Shown here in pieces: positions 10,851 to 22,870 of a stretch of 64,000 nt of DNA. Every line of letters begins with the position of its first letter. Position 1 is the stretch's first letter. The notes beneath the pieces are model-generated. The model was not told the origin of the DNA. It worked only from the letters and a program-made list of their open reading frames with translations, and made no database searches. This DNA comes from Gossypium raimondii. Its lineage: Eukaryota > Streptophyta > Magnoliopsida > Malvales > Malvaceae. The position numbers and the translations under genes are program-made. The stretch is taken from the NCBI RefSeq assembly GCF_025698545.1, contig NC_068567.1, positions 3,100,001-3,164,000 on the forward strand, written 5' to 3'.

Positions 10851-12003
10851 ATCATAGTGGCATCAAAGGTTGCCACTACAACCATCACTTTGGTCATCAA
10901 TTACGCACTTTATTTTAGCAATTATCAACTTTATGCGCCAAGAGAATGCTTGTTTCTAGTACTATTGGTCAATTTTGTAGGAAGCATAATGACAAAAAAG
11001 AAAATGATTACAATCAACCCCTTCTAACAACTCTATTTGTATCTTTGCATATTATAAAAAGGTGGTTGTTATAAAAAGATAATTATTGTAAACCTAAAAT
11101 AGAATTTATATTGTGAATTACTATCAAATCAAGAAAGTGGAAATTATATTAAAAAAGGAAAGTAGAAATCAAATCAACAAAATTAAAATATGCATGCATT
11201 ATTACCTTTATATTTTATTTTACATTTTCACATGATTAATTATGAAATTCATCAATCTAACAAATAATTAATCGATATGAGTTTAAATTAAATTAAATTA
11301 ATTAATTTATCATATGTTATTAAATTCAAGTAATTAATTTATAAGATTATGATGTTCTAAATTCATAGTAGAATATTTAATTAGAGAACTTAATAGTTTA
11401 TTGAATTGATATCTTTAATTCCACGAAGATTTTTTCATGTGAAATTTAAACATTTTATTAAAATAATATTTTAATTAAGATCATTTTTATTTAATAAATT
11501 ATAATTAATAGGCTTGTATATCGGTCCAGTGTAATTAATAGACTTGCTTAAATGAGTTTTAAAATATATTTTAAATTTGAATCTGAATTTAAAATTCTAT
11601 TATTTGTTTTCAGTTTTTTGAATAATGAATTGTTACCTGCTTAATTTATGAAATATCTTTATTGACTTATTTGATTGATAGTTTATATTTATGTCCGTAT
11701 TTAGTATTTTAAAATTTTATATATATAATATTTTAAAAAAATAATAATAAATCTAAAATCACACATCGAAACAGCTGAATTTTGGTACATGCGAATACCA
11801 ATAAAAAAAATCAACATCCACCGATTTACCCATTACTTTTTGGTATTAGGTAGTGGGAGAATTGGTTTTTGCTTTTGTTTTTGAGATGTTGATATCTTTC
11901 ACATCATCCATAAGATGGGCTCTACCTGACCTTTTGTTTGTCTGTTTCCCATGCTTTCCCATTTCTTCTACCATAAAAATCACTAAAAGAATGGGCTAAA
12001 ATG
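10851..12003. other. AT-rich intergenic DNA, nothing recognised
   Basis: Short TAAATTA-type runs only. There is no ORF with family features, no RNA gene and no clear terminal repeats. Confidence 0.6.
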
Positions 12004-12012
12004 TCAAATAAA

Positions 12013-13100
12013 GGCTATTTTACCAAAAAACACTTTTTTTTTAATATTTACTGAAATGGGCCGATTTTTTTAATTATTTACTGGAATTGGTCATTTTCCG
12101 CCAAATCGCGTCCACGTCAGCGCGATGTTAGGGTACGCGTCAGAAAATCGCGTCCACGTCAACGCGATTTGCTTACGTGGACACAAATCGCGCCTACGAG
12201 GACGCGATTTGCTGACGTGGCATGAACAGTTTATGTTTCTAAGCTTGGAAAACTTTGAAAGGCCATAACTTTTGGCTCGATTGTCCGATTGAGACGATTT
12301 TTTTATTTCGAATAACTTTTCGAGATCTACGCTACGACAAACAGTTAAGGCGGTTTTGCGCTTTCATCGAAAAAGATCCTTTTTGCCCCTAAATTTTGAT
12401 TTTTTCAGTTTAAAATTGAATTTTGAAACATTCAAATCATTATTTCTCTTATTTATTTGAAGTAAACACCGGATCTTTTTTTACTGTAATTGTCTTATAT
12501 CATCCTGTTATAGGTATAAGTAAGCTCATTCCACTTTTGAGAAGTTCCTAAAATTTTCATTTTATTCAATTTAGTCCCTAAAACCTAAATAGTCATATTT
12601 TCAAATATAAGCTTCGTTTTCAATTCAAATTCAATTTCGTCCTTCCATAACATCCAAATATTCTTAAATACAAAAATTTCATGTTAATTTTGAAATAATT
12701 ACACTTTAGTCCCTATACTGTAATTAACAAATTATACTTTACAAATTAGTCCCTATTCATCTCTAACCGCTTTGTCGTCACAGAGATCTCAAAATTTATT
12801 CGAAATAAAAAAAATCGTCTCAATCGGACAATCGAGCCAAAAGTTATGGCCTTTCAAAGTTTTCTAAGCTTAAAAACATAAACTGTTCATGCCACGTCAG
12901 CAAATCGCGTCCTCTTAGGCGTGATTTGTGTCCACGTAAGCAAATCGCGCTGACGTGGATGCGATTTTCTGACGCGTACCCTGACATCGCGCTGACGTGG
13001 ACACGATTTCGTGGAAAATGACCCATTCCGGTAAATAATCAAAAAATCGGCCCATTTCGGTAAATTTTGAAAAAAAAGGGCTTTTTTTGGTCATTTGCCT
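12013..13100. mobile_element. Nonautonomous MULE-type element with about 310-bp terminal inverted repeats
   Basis: The left arm (12013-12320) and right arm (12785-13100) are inverted copies. Both hold, in opposite orientation, GAAATGGGCCGATTTTTT, a set of AAATCGCGTCCACGTCAGCG-type repeats, CATGAACAGTTTATG, TTTGAAAGGCCATAACTTTTGG and CGATTGTCCGATTGAGACGA. The ends read GGC...ACCAAAAAA / ...TTTTTTGGTCATTTGCC. The 9-bp sequence TCAAATAAA occurs at 12004-12012 and 13101-13109, a target duplication of the size made by Mutator-like elements. The 460-bp middle (about 12320-12785) is AT-rich and noncoding. The minus-strand ORF 13026-12844 lies within the right arm and is not a gene. Confidence 0.9.
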
Positions 13101-13702
13101 TCAAATAAACTCTTCAAAAATAATTTTTTAAAAAATTAATTAAGTCCCTTATAATAAAGTGCACCAAATTGAGCTTTTTAAATCACAATTTGCACTTAAT
13201 TAATCCCCTTGAATTCATTTTCCCATTGAATCCTTTTACGGTCGTGTAATCACGACGCAGGGTGTGATGTGGAAAAATGATGGTGTGTTAGTTTATATGG
13301 CAAGCTAACATGGAGGGCTTAAATGATTTTTATTATTTTACAAGGGTTTAATTAATTATTTACATAAAAATTATTAAAATTTTAAAAATCTAATTTTAAA
13401 ATATAAATTATAAAAATCATAAAAATATTTTAAAAATATTAAAATGATAGAAATTTTTAAATGTTATAAAAGTTTATAAAAATACAGGAAATACATTATT
13501 ATAAAAATAGCATAAAATTTTAGAAATTATTAAAAAATACAAAGAAATACGAATAAGTTAGAGAAAATTATTAAAAATACAAAAAATATTAAAAATTAGT
13601 AGTAACTTTTATAAAAATTATTAAAATGTTATAAAAATTATAGATTTTTTTATTGGTTTGGAGTGTTTGGCATTTTTAATTTTATTTTTTTGGACCTCAT
13701 AC

Positions 13703-14105
13703 CAAATGCCTCCGTTTCCACTAAAGACCCTACTTACAAAAAGGGAGAGAAACAATGAAGCACGAGACAGAGTCGAGCGTCCTTAATCACCCACTAGAAG
13801 ACACTGTAAGAGAGCAGAGGTTCAGAGCCACCTTAGACAAATCAAAATTAACCACCAGCGACATTCCCAAAACAATACTCAAACAATGACTAAATCGTTA
13901 AAGGTTTTGGATCTGACAAATAAACAGAAAAATAAGAAAAGTAGCATATGGAGGCTTTAGGCACCACCACCCATCCACCATCTGGGAGTAGCAGTAAAAC
14001 ACTCACAAAAAAAGGAACACTAGCGTCAAAACACATCAGTCCTCCTCAACAATGGTTTGCTTGTGAGAAGAGAAAAAAAAATATATAAATAAAAGAGCCA
14101 CGAAA
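13703..14105. repeat. Dispersed repeat copy A (second copy at 22512-22870)
   Basis: Both copies share GCCTCCGTTTCCAC, AAAGACCCTACTTACAAAAAGGGAGAGAAACAATGAAGCACGAGACAG and further text to AAAGAGCCACGAAAGCTCAAACAA. Copy B lacks about 50 bases in the middle. Copy A continues to about 14470 with two imperfect repeats (GAGAG.(A)GGAT(A/G)(T/A)CA...AAAAATAGAGCA). Class is uncertain; possibly a LINE or LTR fragment read backwards. Confidence 0.65.
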
Positions 14106-14472
14106 GCTCAAACAAGGCCCCCAAAAAGGGTTTTTAAATTGAGAGAAGGATATCAAAAAATAGAGCAGAAGACAAGACCCCAAAAGAGATTATTAAATCG
14201 AGAGGATGACATTAAAAAATAGAGCAAAACAAGGAGGACGACGACCAATATCCGACAACAAGTGTTTGGCCATCTAAATCGAGAAACAAAAATATGACCT
14301 GGAGCAACAGGCAACCAAAGCAAGAGAAACAGGAAATTGAGAATACAATGATACAAAGCAACATAGCCTCTAATCCCTTGCTCCATTAGCTTAAAACAAG
14401 GTCCCAATAACACGAAATAAACCATTAAAACGTGGGAATCCACATTCTCTTGACTTTTTACAACATGAAAAT

Positions 14473-14600
14473 TAGGGGTGAGTATTCGATCTAGTCGAGT
14501 CAAAAAATTTTGAGTTGGTCGAGTTGATGAACCCTATTTTAGCAACCGAACTCAATTTGAATTTTTTCGATTCGAATCGAGTCAACAAATTTGGAGTCAA
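14473..14600. mobile_element. One end of a hAT-like element (TAGGGGTGAGTATTCGAT...)
   Basis: The terminal sequence TAGGGGTGAG, then TCGA-rich text (ATTCGATCTAGTCGAGTC), resembles the ends of the complete hAT-type element at 48795-50013. No matching right end was found, so the element is truncated or too diverged. Confidence 0.5.
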
Positions 14601-14894
14601 GTTAACGAATCCTATTATTTATGCTCAATATTGTGTTTATATGGACCTATTATTTAACTAGTAGACGAAATATAAGATTATTTAACTATGTAAACAATAT
14701 AATAGTTTTGCCTTTTAACCTAATGAGTAAACATTTATCAAAATGACATAGCCTTATCTTTTCTTATTCGGATTTTCGAATAATTCGAATATGAATTACA
14801 CAATTCATATTTAAGTTAAACCGAAAAACTTAATTTTTTATTTGAGTTTATCCCAATAATTTGATAAACTCAAATAACTTGAATCATTAATAAC

Positions 14895-15053
14895 TATTAT
14901 TTAATGACTGAAATCTTAATTTTTCTATTTAAAAACAATACTTGAAGTCCTCATCTCACGTTATGTTATTGACAAAAATATTTAAAAGTTTTAAGTCCAA
15001 AACCTAGTTTGAATTACAATCATTTAATAATTATTATCATATTTAAAATTAGT
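14895..15053 (+). repeat. P450-array upstream segment, one of four copies
   Basis: ACTATTATTTAATGACTGAAATCTTAATTTT...CTCATCTCACGTTATGTTATTGACAAAAATATTTAAAAG...CCAAAACCTAGTTTGAATTACAAT also occurs at about 23245-23400, 29578-29690 and 35238-35395. It marks the ancient duplication unit of the array upstream of P450-2, -3 and -4, and before the deleted copy. Confidence 0.75.
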
Positions 15054-15264
15054 AGTAACTTTTATAAAATTATTAAAATGTTATAAAATTATAAATTTTT
15101 TTATTGGTTTGGAGTGTTAGGCATTTTTAATTTTATTTTATTTGGACATTAGAGTCTTTGTTTTAGTAATAAGGAAATGGGGAGATTGAAGTGCGATGAT
15201 CAAACTTGTGAGGGGTTTGAGAAACCATGGGTTTAGTACTTGATGGCTTAAAGTGAGCGATCAA

Positions 15265-15483
15265 TAGAGGTGTTCATGGACCTATACTGTTCAAAAAATA
15301 AAAAAATGTTAAAAAAAGTTTTTCTAAATATTATATATATATTATAATTAAATTAAAAATATATTTTTATTATTTTTAAAATGGTGAAACGAATCATTTT
15401 GGCGAGCTAAGTCTAGTTGGGCTCAAGTCTAAAAAGTTTTATGAAATTAAGCTTAAGTTATACTCAACCCATGAACACATCTA
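15265..15483. mobile_element. 219-bp hAT-type MITE
   Basis: The terminal inverted repeats are TAGAGGTGTTCATGG and CCATGAACACATCTA (one mismatch). The flanks GCGATCAA (15257-15264) and GTGATAAA (15484-15491) match at 6 of 8 positions, consistent with an old 8-bp hAT target duplication. The interior is AT-rich with no ORF. Confidence 0.8.
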
Positions 15484-15499
15484 GTGATAAATAATGATG

Positions 15500-16970
15500 T
15501 TGTATTTGAGGAAAGATGATGCAAAAGACATTGATAAGGAAGGGTTGATATATGATGTATGACAATGCGTGAGAGAAAACAAAATGTGTAAAAATTTTAA
15601 ATTTTTTATAACTTTTCTTTAATTTTATATTTCTTTATAGTATTTGAATAGTTTTAATAAATTTTATATATTTTTCTAAAAAATTTATAACATTTTATAT
15701 TTTTCTATATTTTTAATGTCTTATAATTGTTTATAAATTTATAATAATTTTATGAATTTTAATTTATATTTAAAAACTAGATTTTTTAGAATTTAAAAAT
15801 CAAACAATTGAATAGGTGGAATCGCTTCTTTAAAAAATATTTTTTATATTTTTATAATCTTTAATTATTTATTTGATCGTTGTTAGTTTAGTTGTCGAAC
15901 CGATTGAATTAACTGGTTCATCAAAAGTGTCACATCATCAAATTTTTATATTTCTCAAGTGTTTGTATCAAAATAGATTAAATTGCTAAGTTTAAGAGGC
16001 AAAAGTTATATTATCCGAAAAATATAGATTAAATTAAAATAAATATGTGTCTTTCTATATGTCGTTAATATGCTGCAACGGTAAAGATTAAGGTATTCTG
16101 TTTTGTAATATTTGTCAATTACTACTTGGAAGACAAGGCTGAAAATTACTTAAACAATCACTAAATAATTATTTCAGTCCTCCTCATTAATTGTAAGGCG
16201 GCTTATAATAATATGTTAATTTTGAAGGCTTCAGAAAGAAAGACGACAGTCATTTCTATTAAATTATCACTTAACTCCAAATTTAAAGTAAAACAAAAGC
16301 TGCAGAATGGATTCAATAATGGGGAACTTTTTCAATTTTAGAAGTAAAACCTATCCAATGCATAATAGATTTTTAGAATCAGAATTAAATTGACACAGTA
16401 TATAAATATTAAGGATTAAAGTTGCTATTATATAAATTTTAAAAGTTGTTATTGTTAGCCAATCGGTGATTAAAAGATAAAATTAAATAATTGGGTGATC
16501 AAAAAAATTTATTAATAATTGGATGATTACTAATGTAGTTTACCCTAACATTAAAATGTATAAAATATTAAAATAAAATTTTGATTCAACTGATAAATTT
16601 AATATATTTATCATTTCAATTAAAACTTTATTATTTTAATACTTTTATTGTATATATTTGTTTCAACCGCATAATATAATATAATATTAATTTAAATTTA
16701 AATTAAAAAATAAATATCTTAAAGCCGACCCACCTGGTAAAGTTCCTCATCATAATGTTTCAGGACTGCAATCGGACAAAGGTTATTTGCCCAATTTTTT
16801 ACTTGTCACAATCAACGTGTTACAAGCGAAGTGATTGTATTTTGGCAATAATACTTAAATAATCACTGCATAATTACGACATAAAAAAATAATATTTAAT
16901 ATCTACATCTTTCATTAATTTAATTAATTTTTTTAATTTTAAAAAATTAGTTTATTTGTTGGATATGGAA
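15500..16970. other. AT-rich intergenic DNA upstream of P450-2, nothing recognised
   Basis: No conserved coding sequence, no clear terminal repeats and no RNA gene seen. Confidence 0.55.
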
Positions 16971-16976
16971 ATTATA

Positions 16977-16986
16977 ATATATAAAT
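16977..16986 (+). promoter_or_regulatory. Probable TATA box of P450-2
   Basis: TATATAAATA lies five bases before ATG 16991. A transcription start about 30 bases downstream would fall after ATG 16991 and before ATG 17039, which favours the latter as the real start. Confidence 0.5.
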
Positions 16987-17038
16987 ACAAATGAAATATC
17001 TGGATTCAGTGGTAAGAGAAGAAAACAAGAGTGGCTTG

Positions 17039-20000
17039 ATGGAGCTTGTAATTCTTGTCCCATGGTGTTTCTTCCTCATAGCTTTAACAAAGTTCCTTTA
17101 TCATTACCTGTGGGTACCTCTTCGCATACAGCATATGATGAATTCACAGGGAATCAAAGGACCTCCTTACAGATTCATCCATGGCAACAACAAAGAAGTT
17201 ACCAAAATGAGAAAGGAAGCATTAAGCAAAGCTGTGGGCTTGACAGATGATTTATTTCCCAGATTACAACCGCATATTTATTCCTGGATCAATACATATG
17301 GTGAAGTGGATGCTTGTTTTTTTCACCATGATTTATTATAACTTCTGCTTATCTAGCTTTAAGAAAAAGATGGACACTTTTTGTTTTTTGTTGTGTGATT
17401 AGGGAAGAATTTTGTCTATTGGAATGGCGTTCGAGCTGAAGTGGTGATTTCAGAACCTGAATTGATCAAAGAGGTTATGAAAAATAGTGAGAACATTTTT
17501 CAGAAAAGGAAGCTTACGGATGTTGGTGCGAAGCTACTGGGAAATGGGCTTGTGTTCATTGAGGGAGAAAAATGGGCAAAGCATCGAAAGCTGGCCAATC
17601 ATGCTTTTCATGGGGAAAGCCTAAAGGTAAATCCTCCAAATCTATAAATTAGTTGTAATTAATTTATAAGAATTATACATAGATTTCGTCATTAATCTTT
17701 ATCATATGTAGAAGCCCAATTTCGCCCGGGCCCATTTACAAAATAAACAAACCATTCAGACCCAAAAATAACTAAACCCCAAACAGCCCAAATACAAGCC
17801 CAATTACCCAAACCCATTTCCAGCAGCCCAAAACAAACAAAACAAAAAATCAGAAAACCCTACCCCTAGGTGCGCCGCACCTAGGGTCTTCTGACCCTTC
17901 TGTCCACCTGCCGCCACCTGCACCGCCGCTGCCTCCAACCACCACCTGCAAAATCAAAAAGCAAGAAGTGACAGCATATAGAATAGATTAAAAAAATATG
18001 TAAAAATCGGTTATAAAGACCGAAAAATGAAACCTTTGTAGCTTCTTCACAAACAGTTAATAAAAAACAACAATAGTGAATACAAAAAGCAGATCAAAAG
18101 AAAAAGGTTAACTACATCATCTTCTTCTTCCTTTTTTTTACGTTTTTTATTTCATTTTTTTTATTTTCTACAAACCTTTTTAAACAAAAACAAAAACCTT
18201 ACCTACGCCGCGCCGGAGAGAGGGGAAGGTGAGCGGATACCTCCTTTTCTTTTCGGTTTTGGCTCAACTTTCAAAGGATTTGGCTTTGAATACGAGTTCT
18301 AGGGGAGTTTGGCTTCAAACGGGGCTAAAAAGAGGTCTATTTTGCACCTCCGGCCGCCGCTTGCGGCGGGGATACGGCGGAGGTGTGCTAGCTCCTTTTG
18401 CCAGACCTAGGCCGGAGCTCAGAGGGCTGGGGAGCCTAGGAGTATTCTCAGTTTTTTTTAGAAGCTGTTAAAAAAATGAACTTTTAGGGGTTTTTTTTTA
18501 GGTTTTATAAGTATTTTAAAACGGCGCCGTTTTGATATTAAGGGTCAGGTGTCGTTTTGGCCCTGACTCGCGCGGTGACCCGACCCTGGGGGAGGATCCG
18601 CGCGTTTTCACCTGGGGGGCTATTTGTGCAATAGATCCCTCCACCTTTGCGGTTTGCTTCAATGCGGTCTTTTGTTTTTTTTATTATTTTGGCCTGAGAA
18701 TTTTACTTCTATTTCGATTTGGTCCTTAGACCATGTGCTGCCCCTAGTTGAAGCTCAGCGTTTCAGGACTGGGAAATATTTCCCCACAAGTCCCTCACGC
18801 TTTAATCGCATTTTACTTCAGTCCTGCACTATTCCTTTTGTTTATTTACATATTTAAACCCGAAGTTCGTTTGAAGTTTTAATTTAGTCCTTTTGTATTT
18901 TTTTAATTTCTTATTAAGTAATAAATTTGATGTTATACTGTTATTATTAATTATTATTGCTGTTATTTGCTCATTTATACCTTTAAAATTTTAAATTTTA
19001 TCATATATATATATGTATATACTTATTTTTATATTTTTATATTATATAATTTATATCTATATATCTATATACATATTTTATTCCTAAAATACATACACAT
19101 ACCTATATGTTTTATGTTTTCATATAGTTTTTATATACATACATATTCTTATATACACATACATATATTTTTATACTTTATAATTCTAACATACATATAT
19201 ATATATTATAATTTTATTCATTACTATTGTTTCATTTGGTGTTTATTTATTTATTTACATGCTCATTATTATTATTATTTACTTAAGTGTTTTAGTTTTT
19301 ATTTGTTTATTTACTTTTATTTGTGTATACATTGTTGATTTCTTTTTATTATATATTTGTCATCTTATATTTATTTATCTTTTCTTATTTTGCTTGTATT
19401 ATTTTATTTGCATTATCATCATTATTATTATTTTACATTCATTTTTACTCGGATTCGTCAAAATACAGAAAATTTTAAAATAAAAATCATATTTGATATT
19501 TAGGATCCTTTAGAGAATCGAGCCTTAACGTATTAGGTTTTGATTTCCTTCGTTGAATCTAAATAATCAAAACTATTTTTTTAAAACATCTCTAAAAGCT
19601 CGTTATTGGGAATTCAATATGTCGTGTTCTAATACATTGAATATGACACGTTTTCTCGAGACGATGATTTTTCTTATAAATATAATATTCAATGTTTAAT
19701 ATTTTGAGAAATTGTATCCTAACGTATTGGTTTGTAATTTTTTCACATGACTTAAACAATTGAATACCATTTTAAATTTTATTCTGTAAGTTTTTAGATA
19801 AGTTCATTTCGGAAGAGGTAAAATATCGTGCCTTAACTCATTTGGTGTGACATTTTTTCTTTCTGAAACGAGAGGGTCTTAATGAGTAACTTGATCTATA
19901 TAAGTTTTTTTTAAATAATAATAAATAAAAGATCCTATTTTGGATCTCTTTAAATTATTTAATTTTCGACATTAAGATATTAATTAATTAACTAGGTATT

Positions 20001-21951
20001 AATTTTTTGAGCATTACGAGAGTGTTAATCCTTTGCCGTACGTAATTGGCTTCCGAATTTGTTTTTTTGAATTTCGTGGACTAAAATCGTTGTTTTAATA
20101 AAATCAAATTATTTATTAAAAACAATCACTTTTCGAGGTGATTTAATCACACTTCATTAAAAAAGATTGGTGGCAATTCTTGTTTTCGTTTTCGTTTTTT
20201 TAAAAAAAAATTTAAGTTGATCCTGTTTTCATTCAAAAATGGTGTAAACATCCTATTAATTAAATTTGTTGATTGCTCTTTTAAAGAAAAGTCAAATCAC
20301 TTTTTAAATTAGGATACTAATAAAAACCTTAAATTTCTTTTAGAGATGCTGGCATGATAACTCATGTGACAGTTTACATATATTTCATACTAACATAACG
20401 TTATTTGTTTTATATGTTACACTAACAAATAATTTAAAAGTTATAAAAATATTTAAAATTCAAAAATATATGATAAAAAATTCATAAATATTCAAAAATT
20501 AACATGGAGTACCTATAAATTGTTTACAGGGTTGCAATATATAAAATTTAACATTTCAATTAGTATTTTAATTAAAAACAACAATTCAATTTTTTTAAAT
20601 GTTAAAAGATCAAATTCGACTTTTTTTTTTTAAAAAATTGAAGCCTAAATTAGCTTTTTTATGATTTTACTACTTAAATATTGTTGACTAAATCTTATGT
20701 TGCTACTACTTAATTTTGGAGGGTTGTTTGGGCAGAACATGACTCCAGCAATAATTGTTAGTGTTGAAACAATGCTAGAAAGGTGGAAAGGCCAAGAAGG
20801 CAAAGAGATTGAAGTGTATAATGAATTTAGATTATTGACTTCGGAAGTGATTTCAAGAACAGCTTTTGGTAGCAATTACTTGGAAGGGGAGAAGATTTTT
20901 GCCATGTTGAGCAAGTTGACAATACTCGTGAGTCAAAATATTTCCAAGACTAAGATTCCTTTCATCAAGTATGTTCCCTCTAACCTTAGTTAATCCCTAT
21001 GGCTTTAATTTTTTTTTTTTTTATATAGAGAGCTGACCTTTGTTTGCTTATACAGCAAGTTATGGAAATCTGCTGAAATGCTAGAGTCTGAAAAACTCGA
21101 AAAAGGAATACAAGATTATGTGATGGAGATGATTAAGAAAAGAGAAGATAAAGTCGTGAGTGGAGAAGCTGATAGCTTTGGCAATGATTTTCTGGGATTA
21201 CTAGTAAATGCTTATAATGATTTGGACGATAAAAACAGGGTTTCATTGGAAGACTTGGTAGGTGAATGCAAAACAATCTACTTTGCTGGACAAGAAACTG
21301 TCAATTCATTGCTTGCATGGATAGTCTTGCATTTGGCAATCCATGGAGATTGGCAAGAGAAAGCAAGGAGAGAGGTGATTGACATATTTGGTAACCAAAA
21401 TCCGCATCTCGAAGGCATTGCCAAACTCAAAATAGTAAGCAAACTATCTAACTGGAAATTCAAATTGCCATCAACATGATGTAATCTGACATGTTTTTCT
21501 ATTTTCCAAACAGATGACCATGATCATCAATGAAACTCTAAGATTGTATGGTCCGTCAAATGGCCTGCCAAGAACAGTCGCAAGAGAAGTACAGTTGGGA
21601 AAGTTAGTCTTGCCTGCTAATATAGATGTTCTGTCTTTAAATATTGGACTTCACCGTGACCCTCACTTGTGGGGGGATGATGTGCATCTTTTTAAACCAG
21701 AGAGATTCGCCGAAGGGATTGCCAAAGCTACCAATTACACCGCAGCTGCATTTTTCCCCTTTGGATTCGGACCTCGATCTTGTGTTGGTATGACCCTTGC
21801 AACCATAGAAACCAAAATTGCTCTGTCCATGATTCTACAACGTTACACCATCACCATTTCCCCTGCCTATGTCCACTCTCCAATACCTATTCTCACCATT
21901 CGACCACGACATGGAATTCAAATAATACTTGAGCCGCTGCATAGCTGTTAA
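17039..21951 (+). CDS. CYP749A: P450-2: CYP749A-like cytochrome P450, intact, with LTR inside intron 2
   Basis: Exons are 17039-17300, 17403-17626, 20736-20968, 21056-21434 and 21514-21951, giving 511 codons plus stop. Intron 2 is 3109 bp because it holds a solo LTR (17707-20250); the other introns are 80-102 bp. The motifs are anchor LVILVPWCFFLIALTKFLY, I-helix AGQETVN, GDWQEKARREV, ETLR, KPERF and the haem loop FGFGPRSCVG (Cys about 456). The ATG used by most paralogs reads AAG here. An in-frame ATG at 16991 would add 16 residues but lies next to the TATA box, so Met 17039 (the fifth codon of paralogs) is preferred. The exon 3/4 junction codon encodes Asn where paralogs have Ser. Role as for P450-1; substrate unknown. 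Long-intron splicing is the main doubt about expression. Confidence 0.9.
17707..20250 (+). mobile_element. Solo LTR (2544 bp) inside intron 2 of P450-2
   Basis: Starts TGTAGAAGCCCAATTTCGCC and ends ATGGTGTAAACA. The flanks TCATA (17702-17706) and TCCTA (20251-20255) match at 4 of 5 positions. Length and layout match the LTR at 31518-34075: GC-rich 5' part with ACGGCGCCGTTTTG (about 18520), TA-rich centre (about 19000-19200), three CCTAA..TA.TGG-like motifs (about 19630, 19716, 19832), and a terminal GGTGGCAATTC segment. No internal retrotransposon region is present. The ORFs inside it are not genes. Confidence 0.88.
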
Positions 21952-22029
21952 GAACTAGGGGCTTAATATTGTTGGTTCGTGTATTCACTTGTAAGAGATG
22001 ACATTCAGTGTATCTAAGGTGTTACAAAC

Positions 22030-22505
22030 TTAATAAAAAGAAAGAGGAATGAATTACTATGTGAAAGAAATAATATTACTTCTTAATTTTCATTAGGTTA
22101 GATAATCTATTTATAATAGAAACTAGATACACGAATAAGGAAAGATATGATATAAAATTGTGCTATTAAATTAGATACAAATAAGGAAAGATATGGTATG
22201 AATTACTTATGCAATATTTCACATTAACATCCCCCTCAAACTCAAGGTGGTGTTGTAGATCTTAGCTTGATTTTGAAAACTAAGTCTTGAAATCTAATTG
22301 GAAAATGACTTTTTAGGAAAATGATTGTGATATGAGCTGATGAGGAGACAGAAGCATGGTGTATGTGCCCTAAGTAACATGATGTCGTACAAATGAAAGA
22401 GAAAACCATCATTATCAAAGAAAACTTCAAGGACCAAAAGAGGAGGAATTATCATCGATCATAGAGGTGTCAGTCACCAAAGAAAACATTAGTGCTTATG
22501 ATCCC
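22030..22505. mobile_element. Possible copia-type retroelement end downstream of P450-2
   Basis: ACATCCCCCTCAAACTCAAGG (about 22229-22249) is a phrase seen at copia-type LTRs in dicots. The sequence before it includes repeated AATAAGGAAAGATATG segments (about 22135 and 22180). No termini were defined. Confidence 0.35.
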
Positions 22506-22511
22506 TCATAC

Positions 22512-22870
22512 TGAACGCCTCCGTTTCCACCAAAGACCCTACTTACAAAAAGGGAGAGAAACAATGAAGCACGAGACAGAACCGAGCGTCCTTGATCACC
22601 CACTAAAAGACACCGTAAGAGAACAGAGGCTCAGAGCCACTTAAACCAATCAAAATTAACCACCGCGACATTCCCAACACAACACTCAAACAATAACTAA
22701 ATTGTTAAATAAACAGAAAAATAAGAAAAGTAGCATATGGAGGCTTTAGGCACCGCCACCCATAAAAGGATCACTAGCATCAAAACAAATCAGTCCTCCT
22801 CAACAAAGGTTTGCTTGTGAGAAGAGAAAAAAATATATAAATAAAAGAGCCACGAAAGCTCAAACAATAC
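22512..22870. repeat. Dispersed repeat copy B (see 13703-14105)
   Basis: Long match to copy A, including AAAGACCCTACTTACAAAAA and AAAGAGCCACGAAAGCTCAA, with an internal deletion of about 50 bases. Orientation is the same as copy A. Confidence 0.7.

Noticed and set aside
12844-13026. Minus-strand 60-residue ORF
   Set aside because: Lies inside the right TIR of the MULE-type element; repeats in it reflect the DNA repeats.
14153-14503. Minus-strand 116-residue hydrophobic ORF
   Set aside because: Sits in a dispersed repeat and across a hAT-like end; no recognisable family or intron-exon support.
16991-17038. Upstream in-frame start of P450-2 (16-residue extension)
   Set aside because: Next to the TATA-like box and without counterpart in paralogs; kept only as an alternative.
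18229-19483. Several ORFs inside intron 2 of P450-2
   Set aside because: All lie in the solo LTR; noncoding in the sister LTR copies.
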